Source: Pisolithus tinctorius (taxonomy: Eukaryota; Basidiomycota; Agaricomycetes; Boletales; Pisolithaceae). Taken from it: 64,000 bases of DNA. How positions within the stretch are numbered: the first letter of the stretch is position 1; each line of letters starts with the position of its first letter. Of the stretch, positions 55,690 through 64,000 are shown piece after piece. The stretch is from contig JANFAH010000019.1 of assembly GCA_024663395.1 (NCBI GenBank), forward strand, positions 992,001 through 1,056,000, given 5' to 3'. The position numbers were made by a program, and so were the translations under genes. The notes beneath the pieces were generated by a model. It searched no databases. It was not told where the DNA came from and saw only the letters and a program-made list of their open reading frames with translations.

Positions 55690-55831
55690 TGAAAAGGAAC
55701 GAGGTGAGGCCCACGCTGTGGGCCGAATTCTGACGATAGTGGAGAGAGAGAGAAGGTGTGAGGCAGCACAGCCACTCATGCAAAGACACTATTCTATTAC
55801 TCGTTGTATCTCCTACATACTAGAATTTCTA
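55690..55831 (-). repeat. Ngaro A1 repeat
   Basis: 142 bp matching A2 at 45174-45315 from tgaaaaggaacgagg to tagaatttcta. Forms the 5' end of the element on the minus strand, about 100 bp from the gag start. Confidence 0.87.
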
Positions 55832-56180
55832 ATTGTGGTGCTTTATAATGTGCTTGTAAGCATTGTAAGTGGTGTAAGGTGCAAGCTGCAAAGCTGCAAA
55901 AGAAGTGCAGTAATAAACTTATAATCACATTGTAAGTTGAATATAATGCCTTACAGTGCCTTGTAAAGCTTGCAAGACATAATCAGGGATGGGAACCTCA
56001 TAAGCCTCACAATGGGCTTATAAACTCATGAAAGGCTTATGACAGTCATGCAGGGGTACATACATCTTACAGGCTCCTACCCAAAAGGGAGGTTAGTTAT
56101 AAGGTGCTTACAAGCCTTTGCACCCTTATAAGGACTTATGGCCCTTATCAGGCAGTTTTTCCACATTTTGCTGATGCAGG
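55832..56180. repeat. Dense TTATAAG/TTGTAAG motif cluster
   Basis: About eighteen copies of short words cttataa, cttgtaag, attgtaag, cttacag, gcttatga in both orientations within 330 bp. Such short, dense, bidirectional repeats are typical of subterminal regions of CACTA-like elements, where transposase binds, and a Tnp2-like transposase gene follows. I cannot see a clear terminal CACT(A/G) end, because the left side abuts the Ngaro A1 repeat. Confidence 0.5.
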
Positions 56181-56653
56181 ACCTCTGAAAACATCTTCGT
56201 CATAAGGTGGTCTCAGAATTCAAGATTTCAGAGCTAGCAGAGTGAAAGGGCGTCCACAGGGAAAAAGCTTGGATCCACATCTATACTGCATCGACCACAC
56301 ACCAGAAACATATCCAGACAGGTCACTCCCAGTTGAATATTGGATGCACATGTTTGATCGTACTGGATGGTCGGGAACTCCATCATCTCGTAACTGTTGT
56401 ACGATCATTTCAACCAAACCCGCAGGTGACACCTCAATATTTACATTTTAAAAAATAGCCACATAGGATCAAAGGTCACCTGAGTGGCCTACCTACAAAG
56501 GGGGTTCTAAAAGGTAGTTAATTTGGTGAGCCAAACGCATGCATGATGCTGGGAAGACTTGGGCCAAGTAGGTGCAGGGGCCACCATTCACTAGAGGGAG
56601 GCAATGATGCGTGACACCCAGTGAAAACTGGCTATGGCCGGGTGTGACACAAG
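56181..56653 (+). other. Possible exon of an unknown protein, then spacer
   Basis: A frame at 56242-56425 reads LDPHLYCIDHTPETYPDRSL and VEYWMHMFDRTGWSGTPSSR and ends at a gtgaca donor. It is CpG-containing and coding-like, but unrecognised. 56450-56650 shows nothing. Confidence 0.3.
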
Positions 56654-57148
56654 GTGACCATATGTGAAAGTAATGTGACAAATATGACATGGTCAATAAT
56701 CAAAGTTACTCCTTCCTTTTTTGGCTATGTTGTGTTGCGATTGGTAGGTTGGATGTATCTTTTACACTACGTAGCAACACAGTACACTGCGCTGTGCACT
56801 GCTCCAGCCCCCTCAATGCCTATGGCATCTACATCAACTCCCTACATATGCATCTGCAGCAAGTATAATTTCGGGCAGCCTCATCCAGTGTCAAAGGCAA
56901 CATGGTACTGTCATTTCATGGAGGCTGGGACGGAAGAAGAAAAGGAATGCCTTCAATCCTCCCAGGTCAGACCCCATGCAGGCCATGGCTTGGAAAAACT
57001 CACTCGTCATGCAGCTGTTATCCAAGCGATGGTGAAAAGGTGACTCGAAACCATAGAAGATGGACACCATAAACATGCATGCACTCATGAAAATGTGAGT
57101 TTGTTTATTTTCCATTCTGTAGAATACTGATTTGGAGACTGATCATAG

Positions 57149-57698
57149 CAATCACCAGCTCTCAAGTTAGGTGGACCCACGGTGTCCACTGTTCCATCTG
57201 TAGATGAGGTAAGTGGCCATGGCTGACCGATTCAACGTGCTCTAACCTTCTAATGCAGGATCTACCGGTTCCTGATCTAGGTGGACCTGCGACGCCCACT
57301 GGACCATCCGTAAATGAGGTAAGTGGCCATAGATGTCCGATTCAATGGGGCTCTAACCTCCAGCACAGGATTTACCAGCACTTGAGTTAGGTGGACCTAT
57401 GGCATCCACTGATCCATCTGTAGACGAGGTAAGTGGCCATGGCTGACTGATTCAACGCACTCTAACCTTCTAATGCAGGATCTACCAGTTCCTGATCTAG
57501 GTGGACCTGCGATGCCCACTGGACCATCCGTAAATGAGGTAAGTGGCCATAGATGTCTGATTCAATGGGGCTCTAACCTCCGGCACAGGATTTACTAGCT
57601 ACCGAGTTAGGTGGACCCATGCCATCCACTGATCCATCTGTAGACAAGGTAAGTGGCCGTGGCTGACTGATTCAATGTGCTCTAACCTTCTAATGCAG
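57149..57698 (+). repeat. 110-bp exon-intron tandem array (60-bp exon + 50-bp intron)
   Basis: Exons 57149-57208, 57259-57318, 57369-57428, 57479-57538, 57589-57648, and the first 60 bases from 57699, are separated by introns of exactly 50 bp starting gtaagtggcc and ending cag. Each exon is phase 0 and encodes 20 residues, e.g. DLPVPDLGGPATPTGPSVNE. Two alternating types (…PDLGGPA.PTGPSVNE and …ELGGPM.STDPSVDE), each with its own intron type, show that a 220-bp dimer was duplicated. Confidence 0.88.
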
Positions 57699-58026
57699 GA
57701 TCTACCAGCTCCTGGGTTAGATCGAATGGTGGCACCCACCAATGTACGGCATGAGCAGAGGACACGCCCCATCATTGACCTTGAAGCTCTCATGGAATCT
57801 GCCATACTTTCACCTATGCGCCAGTCCATGGAGTTTATATTGGCCCTCAAAAATGCTTCACTCGATGACAATGTCGCAAAACTCAGTACCGATGCCCTTG
57901 AGAGGTTGCAGAACCCCCCTGATGAGGTTGTCACCATCGATAATCCAGGCATTTGCTTTGCCATATCAACCTACTTAGCCCTTGAGAATGCATCCCAACA
58001 GGCATACAACCGTGTCTGCGAAGCAG

Positions 58027-58841
58027 TGTCATGACCATGACACCAGCGTAAGCCCCTAACACCTACTCCGCCCTCCTCCGACATGTTCCCGCGCTTCTCC
58101 GCCCTCCTCCGACGTGTTCCCGCGCTCCTCCAACCCTCCCGACACATCTCCACACCTCTCCGAGGTCCCCTGTCCATGTTCTGACCAACTCCGCTCAACT
58201 CCGCCCTAAGGTTGGTCATGTGGGCTGTCGGACTTGCAGCCCTGCATTCTAGATAGGGTTCCGCCCTCATGTCGGTTTTCTCCATTCTTCCGCTCCTTCA
58301 GTATTTACCCTCTCTTCCTCATTGTAGTAGTTTCCTTGTCTCAGTTAAGGTCCCCGTTGTCCCTACCCTCTATCCCTTGTGTCAGAAGGACTCTAACCCA
58401 CTTTACACTTATTGGTTTACATTCTGTACTGCACCACCCTTGACCTACATTGTATATAAGGCCACATAGTACTCCGATGTAATCAGTACGAATATCGAAT
58501 AAAGTCCCCACCTTCAACTCCCTCTCAGTCCCCTCCAGAGTTTCATCTCCACTTCCTCTAAGTCCGCTCCACCTCTGAAATACGAGGGCTGAGCTCGCGC
58601 AAGGGGGCAGTGCACTAGCTGAACCCAACACCCTCTCATCCAACCTCCGACCTCTGACCTCCGACCCCGACTCCGACCTCAGCCTCCAAGACTTTCCTTC
58701 ATACCCCTCCGCTCACTGTTCATCAAATATCTCGCCACCCAGTGGTCGGATTCACTTCGGACTTTGACCGCTGTACTCCGCAGCCCAACCCGCTCCAACT
58801 CCGCCCTAAGAAGGAGCCAGGGGTGTTGTCCGACTTTGACA
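58027..58841 (+). mobile_element. 815-bp solo LTR in the transposase gene
   Basis: TGTCATGACC ... CTTTGACA with a perfect target duplication agcag (58022-58026, 58842-58846). TATA box (tgtatataagg) at about 58450 and aataaag at about 58498. Retains CpGs, unlike its relative at 28210-29007. Removing it and one agcag joins VCEA and ACVAF in frame. Confidence 0.93.
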
Positions 58842-61303
58842 AGCAGCCTGTGTTGCCTTCGAGGGCACCCCAGCTGCAGACTCCACCCTGAGCTTCTATA
58901 ACATCGAAAAACTTATCTCTACCTACACTGGGGTTGTCTCCATCGAACACGACATGTGTCACAACTCCTGCATCGCCTATACCAGGCCTTTTTCCCATCT
59001 CAAGGCCTGCCCGATGTGTCACACTTCTCGATGGAAGGAGGAACAGCTTCAAGGAACTCACAGGAGATCCAAGGTTGCAGCACAGACCTTCACAACAATC
59101 CCAATTGGCCCCCAACTGCAAGCCCTCTATCGGCACAAGGATAGTGCCATTGATATGGGATATCTCACTCAGTGTACAGCAGAAGTCCTTCAGCAATTAC
59201 ATGAGACCGGTTGCATCCCACTAATCGATGACATCGCTATGGGTTGGGATTACCTCAGGGCTGTCCTCGATGGTGACATCAAACACAATGACGCCATTCT
59301 CATGCTCTTGCTCGACGGAGCCCAATTGTATGACAGCAAGGAGTCAGATTGTTGGATGTATATATGGATTGTAATACACTTGCCACCAGACAAACGATAT
59401 CGCAAACTCCATGTCTGCCCTGGGGGTTTTATTCCCAGCCCCAACAAGCCCAAGAATCTCGACTCGTTCCTCTTTCCTGGCATCCATCATCTCGCGGCCC
59501 TTCAGGCCAAAGGACTCCCCATCTGGAATGCCCATACCAACACTCGCTACTCCTCCGATGTCTATCTACTTTTTACTACCGCAGATGGGCCCGGTTTGAT
59601 TTATTGGAATGGTATGGTTGGTCATAGTGGCAAGAATGGCTGTTGTATGTATTGTGGTGCCATCAGCAGATGCAAAACAAATGGCAAACACTACTACCCA
59701 GCACTACTCCAACCTCGCAACCACTGTGTCTGTGGCAGCGATCATGCTGACATCGACATGTTCAGTCTTCTGCTAGGTGGATGTGCCGAGTATGCTGACA
59801 ATCTCAGAACCATCATTGCCATGCAGAATCCCACACAATGGGACAAGAAGAAAACTGACACTGGCCTCACCAAACCGCCTCTCATTCTCACACTCCAGCC
59901 AACTCATTCTCTCGGCATTCCTCTGTGTATGACAACCGATATCATGCATCTTGCTGGAAACATCAGCGACCTTCTCATTTCCCTCTGGCATGGCACCATT
60001 GATCATGTAGCAGGTGACGATCCGGAGATGTGGCCATGGGCCGTTTTAGCCAATGAAGAAGTTTGGCATGAGCATGGAGCAGCCATCGAGCAAGCAGGTC
60101 ATCATCTCCCCAGCTCTTATGATCACAAGCCTCGTAACATCGCCGAAAAAATTAATACACAATACAAGACCTGGGAATTCCAGCTGTACATATTTGCCCT
60201 TGTGCCAATTCTCCTCTATGACCTCCTGCCCAGATTGTACTGGGTGAATTACTGCAAGTTAGTTCGCAGACTTCAGATCATGTGCCAACACACATTGACA
60301 GAAGAACAACTCCTCGATGCGCATGCGCTCCTCTGCAGCTGGGAATGTGAGTTTGAGTCTATCTATTACCAGCTTCGTGAGTGCCATATCCATTTTGTCC
60401 GCCCTTGCATACACCAAGTCATTCATCTTGTACCAGAGGCAATTCATAAAGGTCCTCCCATCTGTTATGTGCAATGGACCATGGAACAGACCATCGGGAA
60501 TCTCAGTGAACAGATTCGACAGCCCTCCAAGCCCTACACGAATCTCTCTCGCGAGGGCATCTGCCGATGTCAAGTCAACTCACTCATCTCCATCATACCC
60601 GAGCTTAACGACTCAGTCAACAGACTACCTTATGGCTCCCTTGATCTCCATGATGGCTTCACTCTGCTTCATAAACATTCCAAGACCTCAATCCTTCCCC
60701 ACGGTGATGAAGGTGCTGCCATTGTGCTATTTCTCGGGCCTGGACATCCTTTGCCACATATCAAGAAGTGGGCTCGACTTTGTCTTCCAAATGGCCAGGT
60801 TGCATGCTCAGCTTGGAGAGAGAGTCTTCGACCTCCAGAACAACTTCGTGTCTCACGCAATATAAAGGTAAGTACATCATCCTACTGAATGTGATCACTA
60901 TGCTAACTGGCTCTTCATGTAGTGTCCTTGCGATGGCATAACCCGCTGTGCCAAAGTCCAATATTTTACTAGGCTGCCAGTTCAAGCTGCAGATGGTAAC
61001 TGGACTTTCACCAATGTTGCAATCGTTCGCTTGTATTCGGTGCCTGACAAAGACTTACTGAAACTTTCGAATCATGTTCTCTTAGCCTCCCAACTGCTCA
61101 ACGCTATATCCGTAATTCACGTCAAACAAATCATTAGTGTCATTGCAATGATCCCACGGCAGGTGGTCTTGCCCTCAGGCATTGCAGAGCTGGTGTATTG
61201 TATGATGGAAAGGCCCAGATTTGATGTATCTGACTGGGGGGTTCCATACAGCATGTATGTCAAAAGAGATGATGAAGATGATGGGCATGAGGATGTCGAA
61301 TAG

Positions 61304-61479
61304 TGTGTACATCGAACTAGATTCTTACTGCAGCTATCTCTCAATTCAACCTATTTGCAAGCATATGGATATCAAATGCATTGACAGCATGAATGTACAA
61401 GTATGACAAAATGAATTGTAGGTATCATAAGACTCAAGCTAGCCTGTGGCACTTCCCCCCCCTCTCAAGCCTATCCTCA
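61304..61479. other. 3' flank of transposase gene
   Basis: No gene; pyrimidine run cccccccc at 61455. No terminal repeat matching the left side was found. Confidence 0.4.
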
Positions 61480-63056
61480 TACAGTGAGGGACAAAAGTGT
61501 TGCAATGTTTGTGAGGTGTGACTTGTTGCTGATGTAGCTGGGGCTATTCTGCACAGATAATCATGATACCTATACCATTGGAAAGGGGTGACTCTAGGCT
61601 TTCCAGAGCACAAATGTTCAGACAAAACAAATCAATACATGCTGAGATACACCCTATTCTTTCCAAAAAGTGCATTGCAACACTTTTGTCCCTGACTGGT
61701 GAAATCATGAAATGTGACCTTTTGATGGGATTGAGGGCATGAAGGATGGGAAAAAATGATTACATAATAAACCACATGATCATCCAGATGATTTGTCAGC
61801 ATGTAAACAATGACAAACATTGGACTTGTACCATTAATCCTCCTGCTTTTACCACAACTCATGAAATCATCTCTCTAGCTCACATGGTCATTTTCTCAAG
61901 GAATTCTTATCAAATACTGGTGGCCATCACAGTGCCATCAGTATAACATGCTCTCAGAACCATCAGTCCCTTAAACAACCAGCTGTCAGTCATTTCCTGG
62001 ACTGTTTCCCCCCCCAGGCCTGATGAGTTCTGGGACTAATCAGTACTTGGAAGGCTGAAAATGTTATGGAGGTCAATCTGGCACTTCAGAACATGATGTA
62101 CAAACCAGTCCCCTCTCAACCAATGCATTTCTGGCACAGGAACACTGATATGGAAGTTGGGGTGAGACAAAACCTCCTTGTGCTCTGAGCACCATAAGAG
62201 GGTTCACTAGATCTTGCTCTGATCTGAACCGTAGATGACTGGGGAAGGATTATTTGGTCATATTTGACCAAAGGCAATATTCAGGGCCAGATGGAAGCAC
62301 AAGATTCTGCTCCATGGCAGTTCAGTAGCATATCCTTCTGATGACACCCAGGGGTAAAGAGGATTTTGTCTTGCCCTAACTTCCATACCACTGTCCCTGT
62401 GCCAGAAATGCATTGGTTGAGAGGGGACTGGTTTGTACATCATGTTCTGAAGTGCCAGATTGACCTCCATAACATTTTCAGCCTTCCAAGTACTGATTAG
62501 TCCCAGAACTCATCAGGCCTGGGGGGGGAAACAGTCCAGGAAATGACTGACAGCTGGTTGTTTAAGGGACTGATGGTTCTGAGAGCATGTTATACTGATG
62601 GCACTGTGATGGCCACCAGTATTTGATAAGAATTCCTTGAGAAAATGACCATGTGAGCTAGAGAGATGATTTCATGAGTTGTGGTAAAAGCAGGAGGATT
62701 AATGGTACAAGTCCAATGTTTGTCATTGTTTACATGCTGACAAATCATCTGGATGATCATGTGGTTTATTATGTAATCATTTTTTCCCATCCTTCATGCC
62801 CTCAATCCCATCAAAAGGTCACATTTCATGATTTCACCAGTCAGGGACAAAAGTGTTGCAATGCACTTTTTGGAAAGAATAGGGTGTATCTCAGCATGTA
62901 TTGATTTGTTTTGTCTGAACATTTGTGCTCTGGAAAGCCTAGAGTCACCCCTTTCCAATGGTATAGGTATCATGATTATCTGTGCAGAATAGCCCCAGCT
63001 ACATCAGCAACAAGTCACACCTCACAAACATTGCAACACTTTTGTCCCTCACTGTA
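61480..63056. mobile_element. Palindromic fold-back element, TA target site, mariner-like ends
   Basis: TA (61480-61481), then CAGTGAGGGACAAAAGTGTT at 61482, with the exact complement ending at 63054, then TA. The arms mirror about 62268 (paired positions sum to 124536). I compared the outer ~650 bp of each arm by eye and by mirrored open frames and saw no difference; toward the centre (62140-62395) the arms diverge. Within each arm the outer 217 bp (61482-61698 and 62838-63054) is itself bounded by inverted 26-bp ends (CAGTCAGGGACAAAAG inside), so the arms may be two MITEs around an inverted core. No transposase is encoded. Confidence 0.9.
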
Positions 63057-63264
63057 CCTTTCCATTGCTTCCCTCCTATGCATGATTTCAATGGGGAGAA
63101 CAGAGGGATCAAACAAACGAACATAGTACTTCCAAGGTCAGGACGGTGTGCCCTCCTCGGCCTGGGGGCTTCCGTTGTCCCAGGTGAGGACAGTGCAGGG
63201 CAACGGAACTACAGTAGCAGACTGCCTGCGTCAATCGTTAGATTTAACTAGATTTCGAATAATC
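63057..63264. other. Right flank of the fold-back element
   Basis: CpG returns after 63145. No gene seen. Confidence 0.4.
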
Positions 63265-63802
63265 TACTTATGGATTTGTGTCACAATCAGGATCCTCCAA
63301 CACAATGCTATACTCGCTGGATTCTTCGAGCTTGGGAGTAATGGCCTGGCTGGCCTCGTGCTCGGGTTCTTCAAGCTTCGAAGCAGTAAAGTTCTGGCTT
63401 GCTCCCTCCAACTTGATGGGATCCTTGTATTCCAGCATGACATTCTCGAGTGGCACGGGTTGTGCATAGGGTTCCTTAACTCAAGGATGGCCATGTTTGT
63501 GGAATTCAGGGTGTTTGACACATAACACAATCCTCTAACAAGTTCAATGAAATTAGCAAAGTCAAAAAGCAGATTGGGAGAAAACTTACTTTGGTTCTGG
63601 GAGAAGGCATGTCCAATGAAAAGGTATAGGCATCCCAGTCAGAAGAAAGGCCTTTGATGTCGACGACAACGACATTACCAACCATTGTAATAGTCAGAGC
63701 AGGAGCAAATATCAAATTAGTTGGTGGTGACATTTCATTATGTTTAAGGTAACAAGGTACTTGGTAGCAGTTAATAAGGTATGGGAAAATAACCTTAGCC
63801 AA
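63265..63802 (-). CDS. Hypothetical protein, two exons, possibly frameshifted
   Basis: Exon 1 from ATG 63802: YLINCYQVPCYLKHNEMSPP, then PALTITMVGNVVVVDIKGLS and DWDAYTFSLDMPSPRTK, donor gtaagt at about 63592. Exon 2 from about 63540 ends EFHKHGHP, and after a one-base shift near 63480 continues VKEPYAQPVPLENVMLEYKD to DPDCDTNP (stop near 63268). Short beta-rich domain plus a Glu/Ser-rich tail; no family recognised. It is divergent to the ORF at 63841 with 38 bp between start codons, which may mean that one of the two starts is wrong. Confidence 0.45.
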
Positions 63803-63840
63803 ATCTTCAGAGTCACATCTTCCCCTGTCTCTAGATCGCC

Positions 63841-64000
63841 ATGTACTCCCTCAGTGCCAGCAACTTGCGGTTTGGCTTCAACAACAGCTCGTCGTTCTCG
63901 CCTCAGTCTGGTGACCTGTTCTCGGCCCCAACAGGCGACTGCATCGATGATAATTCAATATTTTCTTCTTTGCAGCACAATAGTCCCAGTGTCCTACCCT
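63841..64000 (+). CDS. Start of a hypothetical protein, runs off the window
   Basis: ATG at 63841 opens MYSLSASNLRFGFNNSSSFS and stays open for 53 codons to the window end. Ser/Asn-rich low-complexity start, as in many fungal regulators, but too short for identification. Confidence 0.35.
   Translation, partial: MYSLSASNLRFGFNNSSSFSPQSGDLFSAPTGDCIDDNSIFSSLQHNSPSVLP

Larger units (their letters stand above)
44901..55831 (-). mobile_element. Ngaro-like (DIRS-order) tyrosine-recombinase retrotransposon with split direct repeats
   Basis: On the minus strand: A1 (55831-55690), gag, zinc-knuckle exon, RT-RNase H, tyrosine recombinase, B1 (50820-50728 plus 45366-45320), A2 (45315-45174), a 138-bp spacer, B2 (45035-44901). 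The A copies are 142 bp, the B copies about 134-140 bp. The A1-ORFs-B1-A2-B2 order is the split-direct-repeat design of Ngaro elements, which integrate by recombinase via a circle and lack target duplications. Without the nested Copia it is about 5.56 kb. Coding is interrupted by a few TGA codons and frame changes. Confidence 0.87.
56654..61303 (+). pseudogene. Tnp2/CACTA-like transposase gene, interrupted by a solo LTR
   Basis: Catalyses cut-and-paste transposition (inferred from family). N-terminal exon near 56830-57040 carries a Cys/His region (ICICSKYNFGQPHPVSKATW). Six 60-bp mini-exons follow (57149 onward, see repeat). The exon from 57699 reads RTRPIIDLEALMESAILSPM to NRVCEA, is split by the LTR at 58027-58841, and resumes CVAFEGTPAADSTLSFYNIE. 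Then CHNSC...ACPMCHTSRW zinc ribbon, LMLLLDGAQLYDSKESDCWM, HVCPGGFIPSPNKPKNLDSF, GPGLIYWNGMVGHSGKNGCC, DIMHLAG, HFVRPCIHQVIHLVPEAIHK and QWTMEQTIGNLSEQIRQPS. Intron 60868-60922; end at 61303 with an acidic tail. From 57699 on I see no stop apart from the LTR. The splice between 57043 and 57149 is unclear. Confidence 0.82.

Noticed and set aside
57149..57698. 60/50-bp periodic pattern as repeat-spacer array
   Set aside because: The 50-bp parts are near-identical GT-AG introns and the 60-bp parts encode phase-0 peptide repeats, so exon-intron duplication explains it.
61434..63126. Several 60-76 aa ORFs duplicated in inverted orientation
   Set aside because: They are mirror images produced by the palindrome, lack coding signatures and resemble no transposase.

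Overview
The window is repeat-dense DNA from a filamentous fungus, almost certainly an agaricomycete basidiomycete. The evidence is short spliceosomal introns of about 50-65 bp, a Plavaka-type transposase, a Tnp2/CACTA-like transposase of the mushroom type, chromodomain Gypsy elements, a Ngaro-like tyrosine-recombinase retrotransposon and a chitin synthase relic. I see no intact host gene. Nearly every coding stretch is a transposable element or a decayed gene.

Layout. 1-5.6 kb: a decayed Plavaka transposase followed by a multi-exon unknown protein. 6.0-9.4 kb: a chitin synthase pseudogene preceded by a second partial copy of its catalytic segment. 10.8-28.2 kb: nested Gypsy (chromovirus) elements. 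The largest runs on the minus strand from about 22.3 kb to 11.9 kb. It is cut by an 872-bp solo LTR, by a second solo LTR (13132-15702) that itself holds a 1.85-kb LTR-like insert, and it abuts further Gypsy pieces. Several of these Gypsy tails carry a converging antisense gene for a Zn2Cys6/coiled-coil protein between pol and the 3' LTR. 28.2-29.0 kb: another LTR. 30.3-32.9 kb: an 80-bp satellite. 33.2-35.2 kb: a P-loop GTPase gene (-) and an inositol polyphosphate kinase C-terminal relic (+). 36.8-38.9 kb: a short LTR element. 40.1-41.6 kb: a truncated, CpG-stripped 18S rDNA copy on the minus strand. 42.1-43.2 kb: a Gypsy integrase fragment with a 250-bp solo LTR. 44.9-55.8 kb: a Ngaro-like element with split direct repeats, with a complete Copia element (45367-50727) inserted in its B1 repeat; the Copia in turn holds a CACTG hairpin MITE. 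55.8-61.3 kb: a Tnp2-like transposase gene with a remarkable 110-bp exon-intron tandem array and a solo LTR in its reading frame. 61.5-63.05 kb: a 1.57-kb palindromic element bounded by TA. The window ends with a minus-strand hypothetical gene and the start of a plus-strand one.

At the largest scale the window is a mosaic of CpG-poor blocks (about 10.4-33.7 kb and 36.6-44.9 kb) and CpG-containing blocks (1-10 kb, 33.8-36.5 kb, 44.9-61 kb). Pairs of related copies differ mainly by CG to TG/CA changes, which fits cytosine methylation and deamination of older repeats. The nesting order and CpG content tell broadly the same age story. Coordinates of exons are read from splice motifs and family resemblance, with no alignment software.
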